DNA of 64,000 bases from Peribacillus sp044761985 (GTDB lineage: Bacteria > Bacillota > Bacilli > Bacillales > DSM-1321). Of the stretch, positions 35,023 to 43,091 are shown one piece after another. Position 1 is the first letter of the stretch. Every line of letters starts with the position of its first letter. Below the pieces are notes generated by a model. The model did no database searches. It was not told the origin of the DNA and saw only the letters and a list, made by a program, of their open reading frames with translations. The position numbers and the translations under genes were made by a program. Location: positions 62,001 through 126,000 of the forward strand of contig NZ_JBIWDK010000005.1 of the NCBI RefSeq assembly GCF_044761985.1. Direction: 5' to 3'.

Positions 35023-35049
35023 GTTTGAAATCACCTCCTTTCATGCGCC

Positions 35050-35667
35050 TTACGTACTTTGCTCTGTTAGTTTCTTCGTTAATCTAGCAGCATCTGCAGT
35101 AGTCATCTGCTCCAAGACTTTCGCTAATGTATCAGCTTTCATACTTGCCAAGATTTTCACGGCATCTTCATCGTTCATCTCCGTAATGATTGGCGCTGAT
35201 TTTTTAGGAGCCATCGTTTCATATGTGCGTATGATGTCCTTGAATGCCCGTTTACTCCCATCCTGGCTTTCCTTAAGCTGATTCAATTGAGTTTGTAGTT
35301 GCTGTTTTTCTGCCTCAGCCTTTTCGACCGCCTGATCACGGGTGTCAATGATGCTTTCAAGTTTCTTTATCTCTTTTTCCTTGTCTTTAATTTCAGTCTC
35401 TAGTCTAGCCAGTCTTTTTGAATCCTTACCAATCTCTTGCGCAGGTTTTACTTTTTCATCATCTTTTTCAAATAGTTCAGTTAAGGGGATTTTCCCTGAT
35501 AGCTCCTTAGCCTTTTCCATGACATTCACACCGGCTACAGTAAAAACGATCAATGCAACAGTCACCGCAAAAATCAAAGGGATAAAGATGACAAGAAACC
35601 ATTGAAATTTACTTATTTTACTTTCTTCCAATTCATCCAATCCAGTTGGTTCTTCTTTTTTACGCAT
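35050..35667 (-). CDS. MotE/YlxF-like flagellar membrane protein with MgtE-N-like domain
   Basis: 205 aa in the slot of B. subtilis ylxF. N-terminal cytoplasmic residues, then one membrane segment about 24-48 (FLVIFIPLIFAVTVALIVF). A coiled coil follows (KRLARLETEIKDKEKEIKKL, then KAEAEKQQLQTQLNQLKES), and a C-terminal helical domain of the MgtE-N type (ADTLAKVLEQMTTADAARL). The name MotE was proposed for related stator-chaperone proteins in other bacteria; the exact role here is inferred from position. Its stop is 28 bases before the chosen fliK start. Confidence 0.8.
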   Translation of the reverse strand: MRKKEEPTGLDELEESKISKFQWFLVIFIPLIFAVTVALIVFTVAGVNVMEKAKELSGKIPLTELFEKDDEKVKPAQEIGKDSKRLARLETEIKDKEKEIKKLESIIDTRDQAVEKAEAEKQQLQTQLNQLKESQDGSKRAFKDIIRTYETMAPKKSAPIITEMNDEDAVKILASMKADTLAKVLEQMTTADAARLTKKLTEQST

Positions 35668-35675
35668 TCTATCAC

Positions 35676-36119
35676 CTAACGCCCTTTACTTAAGAATTGC
35701 CTGATAGATATTTCATCCATTTGTCTATTCTCATCTTCCTTGATGATATCCAAGAATTTATGAAAATCGTTTTCTTTCATTTTCTCGTACTTCTTCACTT
35801 CAATATTTCTTTCCATTAATACTTCTTGCAGGACATTCATTTTATAACGAGCTTCTATGACTTCCTCCTGGCTAAGACTTATGAGCTTTTCAAGATTGTC
35901 CATAAACAGCTGGTGATGGCGAATTTCTTGAATGGACAAACCATTTCTCAACCTTTCCTCTTGGAATGCCAGTAAGTCCTCTTTTTTCTTCAAGAACTTA
36001 TATAGTTTTCCAGCCACTTCTTCAAACTTTTTCAGCGCTGTATTATATTTAGATAGTGCATCTCTTTTTTCTTTTTCTTTTATGGTAAGGATCTTTTCGA
36101 ACTTATATTGATAAATCAT
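35676..36119 (-). CDS. fliJ: Flagellar export chaperone FliJ
   Basis: 147-aa, almost entirely helical coiled-coil protein that links the FliI ATPase ring to the export gate FlhA. N-terminal YQYKFEKILTIKEKEKRDAL is the family signature; the rest is rich in Lys and Glu heptads. Starts 2 bases after fliI, as is usual. Confidence 0.92.
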   Translation of the reverse strand: MIYQYKFEKILTIKEKEKRDALSKYNTALKKFEEVAGKLYKFLKKKEDLLAFQEERLRNGLSIQEIRHHQLFMDNLEKLISLSQEEVIEARYKMNVLQEVLMERNIEVKKYEKMKENDFHKFLDIIKEDENRQMDEISIRQFLSKGR

Positions 36120-36121
36120 AG

Positions 36122-37441
36122 CTACTCACCTCTTTCCATCAAATCTACAAGGTTTCCTATACTTATATCTTTAGGCGCCTTTTCATGAGTGCCCTGCTTT
36201 AAAAATGAAATGATTTCCGGGTAGCGTTTTATGGAATTATCTATTTCCTTCGAAGATCCCCTTTTATAAGCTCCTATATTAATCAAATCTTCCGAATCCA
36301 TATAAGTCGATAAGTTTGCACGAAGTTCTTCTGCCGACTTTTTGTGTCTTTCTCCAACGATGTTATTCATGACTCGGCTGATGCTCTTTAAAACGTTAAG
36401 CGCAGGATACTGACCCTTGTTAGCCAAATTACGGTCTAAGATGAAATGCCCATCCAATATTCCCCTGACTGCATCGGCAATTGGTTCATTCATATCGTCT
36501 CCATCAACAAGAACTGTATAAAAGGCTGTGATAGATCCCAGTTGATTTGTTCCCGTTCTTTCTAAAAGTCTTGGAAGAATGGCGAATACCGATGGTGTAT
36601 ACCCTTTTGTCGTAGGTGGCTCACCGACAGCTAGTCCGATTTCCCTTTGGGCCATCGCCACCCTTGTGACTGAATCCATCATCAACATTACATTCAGGCC
36701 CTTGTCCCGAAAGTATTCTGCAATTGCTGTTGCTGTCATTGCTCCTTTAATCCGCATCAATGCTGGCTGATCGGAAGTTGCCACCACCACAATGGAACGA
36801 GCCAATCCCTCTGGACCAAGATCCTTTTCAATGAACTCCCGAACCTCCCGACCACGTTCCCCAACAAGTCCAATAACATTTAAGTCAGCTGTCGTATTCC
36901 TGGCCACCATGCCTAGCAATGTACTTTTCCCTACTCCACTCCCGGCGAAAATCCCAACACGTTGCCCTTTTCCGACTGTTAGTAGACTATCTATCACCCT
37001 GACACCAACATCAATCGGTTCATCAATCGGTGGTCTTTCCATAGGATTGGGAGGATCTTGATCGACTGGTACTGTAGCTAGTCCCTTCGGAAGGAGGGAA
37101 TGATCGATGGGAAAACCTAGAGGATCGACAACCTGGCCAATCAATCCGCTTCCCACTTTTATTTCAAGGCTGCGCCCACTTCCTTCGACGATGCACCCTG
37201 GTGAAATATCACTCACAGCTGTAAATGGCATGAGAATAACCATTTCATCGCGGAAACCGACGACTTCAGCCAATATCGGTTTTTTCTTTTTTTGAATACC
37301 GGTATAAATATAGCAAACGTCTCCAACCGAGCTTTCAGGGCCTTGAGATTCAATCATCAACCCTACGACACGCTTGACTCGGCCATAGTGTTTAAATGTA
37401 TCGACTTCATCAATATAGGGTATGAGGTCTCTCGCTTTCAT
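36122..37441 (-). CDS. fliI: Flagellar export ATPase FliI
   Basis: Hexameric ATPase of the flagellar type III system, related to F1 beta. 439 aa. Walker A GSGVGKST at residues 167-174, ERGREVREFIEKDLG catalytic region near 195, Walker B VMLMMDSVTRVAMAQREIGLA, and the family motif GEPPTTKGYTPSVFA. Starts 2 bases after fliH; GGGGAGT-type site upstream. Confidence 0.97.
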   Translation of the reverse strand: MKARDLIPYIDEVDTFKHYGRVKRVVGLMIESQGPESSVGDVCYIYTGIQKKKKPILAEVVGFRDEMVILMPFTAVSDISPGCIVEGSGRSLEIKVGSGLIGQVVDPLGFPIDHSLLPKGLATVPVDQDPPNPMERPPIDEPIDVGVRVIDSLLTVGKGQRVGIFAGSGVGKSTLLGMVARNTTADLNVIGLVGERGREVREFIEKDLGPEGLARSIVVVATSDQPALMRIKGAMTATAIAEYFRDKGLNVMLMMDSVTRVAMAQREIGLAVGEPPTTKGYTPSVFAILPRLLERTGTNQLGSITAFYTVLVDGDDMNEPIADAVRGILDGHFILDRNLANKGQYPALNVLKSISRVMNNIVGERHKKSAEELRANLSTYMDSEDLINIGAYKRGSSKEIDNSIKRYPEIISFLKQGTHEKAPKDISIGNLVDLMERGE

Positions 37442-37443
37442 CT

Positions 37444-38205
37444 TTACTCCCCTTCCAACAATTCGGATAGTTTTGCCTTAATTTCTAGTAGTTGACTATC
37501 GACACTTGCATCAATTCTTCCATTCTCCGACTCTATGATACAGCTGCTTTCATCCAATTCATCATCAGGATAAATATATAATTCCGCTTCTTTTGGAAAA
37601 ATCGCAATCATTTCATCCTTGTGAGAAAGAATCGATTGGTATCTGGACGGATGAATGTGCAACTGAACTTCCCGGTATTCCCTTGCTTCTTTAATCGCTC
37701 CCTTAACGAGGGATAAGAATGTTTCTTCCTTAGCCTCCAATTGCTGTCCGATGATTTTTTTGGCTACGTTCAATGCTATATCTAGAATGACTGATTCAGA
37801 GGATTCAAGATGTTGCTGATAATCAACTTTTGATGCCTCCACCACTTCTTTCGCAAAAGCGATGTCCCCGGCCATCTCGTTATAGCCCTTTTGAATTCCA
37901 TCCTCAATGCCCTGTTGGTATCCTTCTTTTTGTGCTTGTTCAATGTATATTCTTTTTTCCTCTTGCTCCCAATAATCCTTTGCTTGTTGAATTTCTTCGA
38001 CAATCGTTTCGGCTTGCTGTTTTGCTTCTATTAATATGGCATCCGCTTCTTGTATGGTTTGATTAAGAAATTCATTAGGTGGGAAGTGATTGGTGACTTG
38101 CCCCTCATCATTTTCTGTTACCTGGACATCAAATTGCCGGATTTTAATCGTGAATTTGTTACTTTCATCTTCCTTCGCCTGATGAGATTTAATAATTCTA
38201 GACAA
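37444..38205 (-). CDS. fliH: Flagellar assembly protein FliH
   Basis: Regulator of the FliI ATPase. About 253 aa with a long central helix containing glycine-spaced repeats (EGYQQGIEDGIQKGYNEMAG) and a C-terminal V-ATPase-E-like domain (LDIALNVAKKIIGQQLE, VQLHIHPSRYQSI). GGAGGGG at 38221-38215 best serves the TTG at 38205 (LSRIIKSHQ), 9 bases on; the ATG at 38214 directly abuts it. The TTG start overlaps the fliG stop by 8 bases. Start uncertain, identity firm. Confidence 0.9.
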   Translation of the reverse strand: MSRIIKSHQAKEDESNKFTIKIRQFDVQVTENDEGQVTNHFPPNEFLNQTIQEADAILIEAKQQAETIVEEIQQAKDYWEQEEKRIYIEQAQKEGYQQGIEDGIQKGYNEMAGDIAFAKEVVEASKVDYQQHLESSESVILDIALNVAKKIIGQQLEAKEETFLSLVKGAIKEAREYREVQLHIHPSRYQSILSHKDEMIAIFPKEAELYIYPDDELDESSCIIESENGRIDASVDSQLLEIKAKLSELLEGE

Positions 38206-39217
38206 TAATATCATCCCCTCCGCCACGGGCGATTACAATTTCACCAGTTTCTTCAAGGCGGCGAATGACAGCAACAATTCTTGATTGTGCTTCTTCTACA
38301 TCACGTAAACGAACAGGTCCCATATATTCCATTTCTTCTTCAAAGGTTTCGACCATCCGTTTGGACATATTGCGGAATACAATGTCTTTCACTTCCTCAC
38401 TTGCCACTTTAAGTGCAAGTTTAAGATCTTCATTATCCGATTCCCGAACCACACGTTGAATGGCTCTACCATCAAGGGTCACGATATCTTCAAAGACAAA
38501 CATCCGCTTCTTGATTTCTTCTGCAAGTTCAGGGTCTTGAATTTCAAGAGCATCCAAAATGGTTCGTTCCGTGGAGCGATCGACTCCATTCAAGACATCT
38601 ACCACAGCTTCAACGCCGCCGGTTTGTGTATAGTCCTGGGTAACGGTTGCAGAAAGTTTTCTTTCTAATATCTGTTCCACTTCATTAATAATCTCTGGCG
38701 AAGTGCTATCCATCAAAGCAATCCTTCTTGCAATGTCTGCCTGCACTTCTTGAGGCAATTCTGATAAAATTTGTCCGGCCTGTGTCGGATCTAAATAAGA
38801 TAAAATCAGGGCAATCGTCTGAGGGTGCTCGTTTTGAATAAAGTTCAATATTTGTCCTGGATCTGCTTTACGTGCAAAGTCGAAAGGCCGAACTTGCAGG
38901 GATGAAGTTAAACGGTTAATGATGGCCGCAGCTTGATCGGTACCTAACGCCTTTTCCAAAACCTGCTTTGCGTATCCTATCCCACCTTGTGAAATATAAT
39001 CCTGTGCTAAAGCGATGTTATGGAATTCCTCTAAAATCTCTTCCTTATCGTGCGAGTCCACACTTCTAACTCCTGAAATTTCCAGAGTCAACCTCTCGAT
39101 TTCTTCTTCTGAAAGATGCTTATATACGGATGCAGAAACATCCGGGCCTAAGGAAATTAGGAGGATCGCCGCTTTTTGTTTTCCTGTTAATCCCGCCTTT
39201 TTCTTTCGATCTGTCAC
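38198..39217 (-). CDS. fliG: Flagellar motor switch protein FliG
   Basis: Rotor protein that couples the C ring to the stator and generates torque. 339 aa. N-terminal LTGKQKAAILLISLGPDVSA, middle EHPQTIALILSYLDP, and C-terminal torque helix MFVFEDIVTLDGRAIQRVVR with the usual charged residues. The start is GTG at 39217, with GGAGG 8 bases upstream. Begins 12 bases after fliF. Confidence 0.97.
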   Translation of the reverse strand: MTDRKKKAGLTGKQKAAILLISLGPDVSASVYKHLSEEEIERLTLEISGVRSVDSHDKEEILEEFHNIALAQDYISQGGIGYAKQVLEKALGTDQAAAIINRLTSSLQVRPFDFARKADPGQILNFIQNEHPQTIALILSYLDPTQAGQILSELPQEVQADIARRIALMDSTSPEIINEVEQILERKLSATVTQDYTQTGGVEAVVDVLNGVDRSTERTILDALEIQDPELAEEIKKRMFVFEDIVTLDGRAIQRVVRESDNEDLKLALKVASEEVKDIVFRNMSKRMVETFEEEMEYMGPVRLRDVEEAQSRIVAVIRRLEETGEIVIARGGGDDIIV

Positions 39218-39229
39218 TTGAATGGCCTC

Positions 39230-40831
39230 CTAATCTTCTGCTATCCAGCTTCTTAATAATTTTGCGAATTCATCCGGCTTTTCTTTAGCCAATTTTTCAA
39301 GCTGTTTCCTTTTTAAAGAGGCCTCCGTTTCCGTCTCTTTATTTAGATCAGGAACTTCGAATTGGGCTTCTTCTTTCACTTCCTCGTAATACTCCTCTTC
39401 CACATCCCGTTGACGTCTTGAACGGAAGAATAAGACTAATAGAATGATAATGACTAACAATAGGACGCCACCAACAATATAAACCCATATCGGTAGTGAG
39501 GAAGCATTCTCCTCTTCCGAAATCTTCATTTTTCCATTAAACGGTTGTACTGAAATGGCAATCTTCTGATTTAATTCATCATCTGTCAGCTCTTCCCCTA
39601 CCGCTTTCTTATCAATCGTCGTTCGGATAATCGTGCTTAGGATTTGTGTGATATCATCCACACTCTGTTGAGATAATGAATTCGGATCATCAGCGGTAGG
39701 TGGTTCCACCATGACTTGAATGCCTAAATCCTTGACTTTATATGGACTTTCAACGATTTCTTTCTTGATTCGGTTCACTTCACTATTTATTGTTTCATCT
39801 GATTTTTCATAATCACCTGAACCTGTCGTACCTTCTACGTAACTAGAACCCAATGAATCAGCAGAGTCCTCGCTTTGGGGAATTCCCCCATTTCCAGCCG
39901 CGTCCCCGCTATAGGATTCGTTGATTCTTTGGGCTGAAATTTCAATACCAGCCATATTTTCCTCATCCACCGGCTCCACAAGGTTCTCTTCCCGATTTTC
40001 TTGAGTAAAATCAACGTCGGTCGTAACGGAAACGGCCACTTTATCCCGACCCATTATTGTTCCAAGCATATTTTGCACTTGTCTTTGTATATCTCGTTCT
40101 ATTTCTTTTTTTATCTCATTTTGAGATTGAAAAGCAGAACTGAACGACGAATTTTCACTTTTAAGGTCATAGTACTCAAAATCTTGATTCATAATGACGA
40201 TATTATCCGTAGGAAGGTTGGGAACACTTTTCGAAACAAGATGATATAGGGAATTGACTTGGCTCTCCTCGAATTTATAGCCCGATTTCGTATTCAATAC
40301 TATCGATGCTGAAGCTTCACCGGCGGATTCGCTGACAAAGACTCCTTTATCAGGTAGCGTAATCATGACGCTAGCGTCCTCGACCCCATCAATTTTCTTT
40401 ATTAAATTGGATAATTCTGTTTGCATCGTATCCAATTTAATTACATTAAACTCATTTTCGGTCATTCCCAATCCAGCACCCTGGCTAAAGAATGAATAAT
40501 CGATGCTACCAGACTCCGGTATACCCTCAGCCGCAAGCTCGACTTTGAGTGTATCAACACTTTCTTGTGGTACTTTGATGGTTGTACCGTTATCCGCAAT
40601 CTCGTTTTTTATTCCTTGACTGTCTAAATTTTCTTTTATGCTTCCCGTTTCGGATGGTTTCAGATTGGAATATAACGGAACCAATGTCGTTCGGGTTGCG
40701 AAAAATGAGGCAACCATGATGATGATGATGACTAATGCCGTTGAACCAATCATTATCATCTTTTGCTTTCTACTTCTTGTACTCCAGTAACCAGTTATTT
40801 TATTTTTAAAGTTCACTAGTGCATCATTCAT
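39230..40831 (-). CDS. fliF: Flagellar MS-ring protein FliF
   Basis: Forms the membrane ring on which the basal body is built. 533 aa. Two membrane segments, at about 25-46 (MIMIGSTALVIIIIMVASFF) and 447-470 (WVYIVGGVLLLVIIILLVLF), flank the ring-building domains (LVPLYSNLKPSETGSI; VEDASVMITLPDKGVF). The C-terminal cytoplasmic tail (LAKEKPDEFAKLLRSWIAED) binds FliG. GGGGGA precedes the ATG. Separated from fliE by 94 bases, one of the few spacers in this region. Confidence 0.97.
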   Translation of the reverse strand: MNDALVNFKNKITGYWSTRSRKQKMIMIGSTALVIIIIMVASFFATRTTLVPLYSNLKPSETGSIKENLDSQGIKNEIADNGTTIKVPQESVDTLKVELAAEGIPESGSIDYSFFSQGAGLGMTENEFNVIKLDTMQTELSNLIKKIDGVEDASVMITLPDKGVFVSESAGEASASIVLNTKSGYKFEESQVNSLYHLVSKSVPNLPTDNIVIMNQDFEYYDLKSENSSFSSAFQSQNEIKKEIERDIQRQVQNMLGTIMGRDKVAVSVTTDVDFTQENREENLVEPVDEENMAGIEISAQRINESYSGDAAGNGGIPQSEDSADSLGSSYVEGTTGSGDYEKSDETINSEVNRIKKEIVESPYKVKDLGIQVMVEPPTADDPNSLSQQSVDDITQILSTIIRTTIDKKAVGEELTDDELNQKIAISVQPFNGKMKISEEENASSLPIWVYIVGGVLLLVIIILLVLFFRSRRQRDVEEEYYEEVKEEAQFEVPDLNKETETEASLKRKQLEKLAKEKPDEFAKLLRSWIAED

Positions 40832-40925
40832 TTAAATCCCCCGGTCATTCTATGAATTTATGAGAGGAGGCATTTTCCCCCCAAGCCATTTTTTCTCTCT
40901 TTATATGAGGTCTTTAAAATGAATG

Positions 40926-41234
40926 TTAAATGCTCATTCTCATCATTTCCTGGTAGGCTTCGACCACTTTATTCCGAACTTCTAACGTAGCCTGCATCGT
41001 AATGCTCGCCTTTTGTGAAGCAATCATCACATTATGGAGTTCTACGTCTTCTCCGTTAGCTAACTTAGCTGTAAGGCTGTCCGATGATACCTGGGCTTCG
41101 TTAACTTTATTCATAGTTTCTTTTAATACGGACGCAAAATCTTGTTGCGCTTCGTATGGTGTACTTGTGTTAGTCTGTTTACTTTTCCATGCTTTATCTA
41201 CATTGCTTATGCTCGAAAGAGAAATCCCCTCCAT
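40926..41234 (-). CDS. fliE: Flagellar hook-basal body protein FliE
   Basis: Small adaptor between MS ring and rod. 102 aa from the ATG at 41234 (MEGISLSSI), downstream of GGGAGCG. Conserved FASVLKETMNKVNEAQVSSD and HNVMIASQKASITMQATLEV, ending in KVVEAYQEMMRMSI as in the family. Follows flgC by 23 bases. Confidence 0.94.
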   Translation of the reverse strand: MEGISLSSISNVDKAWKSKQTNTSTPYEAQQDFASVLKETMNKVNEAQVSSDSLTAKLANGEDVELHNVMIASQKASITMQATLEVRNKVVEAYQEMMRMSI

Positions 41235-41257
41235 AATGCACACGCTCCCATCAAAAA

Positions 41258-41716
41258 TTATTTACCGATTTCTAATGCCTTCATCATCATTCCCTTTGAC
41301 GCGTTCAAAACAGTGACATTGGCTTCATACGATCTAGTGACGCTCATTAAGTCGACCATTTCTCTCAGTGGATCCACGTTTGGCATCTCTACATATCCAT
41401 CTTCATTTGCATCTGGATGATCTGGATTGTAATCCAGTTCAAATGGTGTTTCATCTTTTACAATCCCTGATACTTTTACACCTGTACCCGTTCCGTTCGT
41501 TTTTCCTGTTGCTGCGTCTAGAAAACTTGCAAAACTTGCTTCCTTATTTTGCAGAACAACCGATTTTCTAGAATAAGGTTTCCATTGTCCCGTCTCCGCA
41601 TCAAATTCAGCTCTAGTCGTATCGGCATTGGCCATATTGGCAGAAATCACATCCATCCGAAGCCGTTGGGCAGTCAAGGCCGAGCCTGTCGTATTAATAC
41701 TCTGATAAATCCCCAT
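41258..41716 (-). CDS. flgC: Flagellar rod protein FlgC
   Basis: Proximal rod subunit. 152 aa. N-terminal INTTGSALTAQRLRMDVISA and C-terminal LMSVTRSYEANVTVLNASKG are the rod/hook D0 helices; the central DYNPDHPDANEDGYVEMPNV is FlgC-specific. The ATG shares one base with the flgB stop. Confidence 0.95.
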   Translation of the reverse strand: MGIYQSINTTGSALTAQRLRMDVISANMANADTTRAEFDAETGQWKPYSRKSVVLQNKEASFASFLDAATGKTNGTGTGVKVSGIVKDETPFELDYNPDHPDANEDGYVEMPNVDPLREMVDLMSVTRSYEANVTVLNASKGMMMKALEIGK

Positions 41717-42111
41717 TACTTCCCACCCCTAATCACAGATTCCAAAGATTGAAATTTACCTGAAAGCCTATCCGTTACAGCATTATAATAAATTTGATTT
41801 GTAGCCAGGTCCGTCATTTCTTTATCGACATCCACACTGTTCCCGTTACTGTTATAATTCACATTGTTCTGTGTAACAATGGAAGAAGTCGCTTTACCGT
41901 TTGATTTAAAGGTAAAGTGCCTGTCATCGGTACGATATGATTGAATGGCCATATCAAGTTCTGTTTGAAAGGACTTTGTATTAGAAACATCTTTCGCCTT
42001 ATAATTCGGCGTATCGGAATTAGCAATATTTTGCGAAATGACCTTTTGTTTCGTACTAGAAAAATTCAGAGCGTTTTCCAGTGATTGAAAAGTATTTGAA
42101 AATAATTCCAT
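41716..42111 (-). CDS. flgB: Flagellar rod protein FlgB
   Basis: Proximal rod subunit and first gene of the fla/che operon. 131 aa from the ATG at 42111 (MELFSNTFQSLENALNFSS), 8 bases after AGAGGTG; a longer GTG form at 42123 would put that site inside the gene. Conserved SQNIANSDTPNYKAKDVS near residue 30 and VDKEMTDLATNQIYYNAV near the end. Preceded by the long, repeat-rich gap after codY. Confidence 0.94.
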   Translation of the reverse strand: MELFSNTFQSLENALNFSSTKQKVISQNIANSDTPNYKAKDVSNTKSFQTELDMAIQSYRTDDRHFTFKSNGKATSSIVTQNNVNYNSNGNSVDVDKEMTDLATNQIYYNAVTDRLSGKFQSLESVIRGGK

Positions 42112-42174
42112 TTTATCGCTCACCTCTTTCTATCCAAGCAAATAATAACTTATGTGATAAATAAATCCATTATG

Positions 42175-42203
42175 TTAATATCCTTAATTTTAAAGAAATG
42201 CAA
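42175..42203 (-). promoter_or_regulatory. Candidate fla/che operon promoter (sigma-A type)
   Basis: Minus-strand TTGCAT (42198-42203), 17-base spacer, TATTAA (42175-42180), leaving about 60 bases to flgB. A perfect TATAAT at 42241-42246 is an alternative, but its -35 region is poor. I found no good sigma-D box (TAAA-N15-GCCGATAT) and no clear CodY box in the gap. Confidence 0.35.
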
Positions 42204-42385
42204 GAACGATGTCTATAATCAATATATAGACTTTAGACCTATTATAGTCGAAAAATGTCACAAATTGCTCAAATTTATAGCTTTTTTATTTAAATTTCTA
42301 GTCAATTGTGACGTCATATTACATTATTTTATGATTTTATCCATTTTTTATCTTTAAATACTTATTTATCATACAGAATCACAAA

Positions 42386-42442
42386 CCAATATACCTGATA
42401 CTTTAGAACTAAATAGTATAGAAACCATCAGGTATATATTGG
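42386..42442. repeat. Inverted repeat in the codY-flgB gap
   Basis: CCAAT plus ATACCTGAT (42386-42399) pairs with ATCAGGTAT (42427-42435) and ATTGG (42438-42442), with a 2-base bulge and a 27-base interior. No T-run follows on either strand. Possibly a protein site or a cruciform; function unknown. Confidence 0.55.
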
Positions 42443-42493
42443 TAATAGTTTAATGGTAATCTACATACTGCTTCAGTAAAGGGTGAATTAACG

Positions 42494-42516
42494 TGTAAAA
42501 AATCAGATTTTTTACA
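42494..42516. repeat. Near-palindrome TGTAAAAAAT-CAG-ATTTTTTACA
   Basis: A perfect 10-bp inverted repeat around a 3-base centre. Its size and tight centre look like a dimeric regulator operator; it does not match the CodY consensus. It lies about 380 bases upstream of flgB. Confidence 0.5.
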
Positions 42517-42694
42517 AATACTGACTTCCTAATTTTTTTGAAAGAATATAAAACTATTAAAGCATTCGACTTTTTTCCTCATATTAAACTTCCCGGAAAT
42601 TCCGATTAATAAATGCCTCAGATATAAAGTATTCTTAAAATTAACGAAAACAATCTTTTATTGACCATAGGGGACTGTCTATTCAGATAGCTAT

Positions 42695-42733
42695 TACAGT
42701 ATAATTACCCTTTATAAGGAAAATTATACTGTA
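42695..42733. repeat. 12-bp perfect inverted repeat
   Basis: TACAGTATAATT (42695-42706) and AATTATACTGTA (42722-42733) flank a 15-base interior that itself contains a short CCTT/AAGG pairing. No T-run follows, so it is not an obvious terminator. Confidence 0.55.
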
Positions 42734-42925
42734 TTTTGGATAAACGATTCTTTATCCTCATACTGCCTATTAGAATTTGATTCCAATTACCCTATAATGG
42801 AAAACTTCATTATAAATTGAACCTCCTACATGTTCTTATAACTACTACCTTAGTTTTACCTGATGAAGGATATATTAAATAAGTGCAATTTAATATATAT
42901 ACGATTATATTTCGTACCTAACCCC

Positions 42926-42963
42926 AAAAAGGCACGATCTCTCACCCACTAAGAGATCGTGCC
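42926..42963 (-). terminator. Second hairpin-plus-T terminator downstream of codY
   Basis: A 12-bp perfect stem GGCACGATCTCT/AGAGATCGTGCC (42931-42942, 42952-42963) with a 9-base loop, followed on the minus strand by TTTTT (42930-42926). It lies 55 bases beyond the first codY terminator with no gene between them. Confidence 0.7.
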
Positions 42964-43017
42964 ATATTAGGTTGCTAGAAACCGAGATGCTAATTTTCTC
43001 CATCTACATTTAAAGAT

Positions 43018-43054
43018 AAAAAAAGGATTCGGGAATTAAATTCCCGAACCCTTT
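43018..43054 (-). terminator. codY intrinsic terminator
   Basis: Stem of 8 bp (TTCGGGAA/TTCCCGAA), one mismatch and 5 more pairs (43022-43035 with 43041-43054). A run of seven T follows on the minus strand (43024-43018). It is 37 bases after the codY stop, and separates the trmFO-codY cluster from the flagellar operon. Confidence 0.85.
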
Positions 43055-43091
43055 CCTTTGGTACTATCAGCTTTATATCTAGAGCTGAATT

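Larger units (their letters stand above)
42112..43091. other. codY-flgB gap, AT-rich with several inverted repeats
   Basis: 980 bases without any supported gene on either strand. In B. subtilis the fla/che promoter sits in this interval, which as I recall it is clearly shorter. Visible here are two terminator hairpins near codY, a 12-bp perfect inverted repeat at 42695-42733, a 14/16-base arm pair at 42386-42442, a 10-bp palindrome with a 3-base centre at 42494-42516 and a 7-bp pair at 42793-42814. Codons are broken by frequent stops in all frames. No transposase remnant, terminal repeat pair or tRNA was recognised. Confidence 0.7.

Noticed and set aside
40845..40889. A 14-codon mini-frame (MAWGENASSHKFIE) between fliE and fliF
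   Set aside because: Only a weak AGAGAG site precedes it, it has no family, and a chance frame of this size is expected. It could still be a leader peptide if ribosome profiling showed it.
42154..42357. Plus-strand frame in the codY-flgB gap
   Set aside because: Ile/Lys/Phe-rich translation typical of AT-rich non-coding DNA, with no ribosome-binding site.
42112..43091. Sigma-D promoter and CodY box upstream of flgB
   Set aside because: Expected from B. subtilis, but no segment fits either consensus well enough by eye. A matrix scan would decide.
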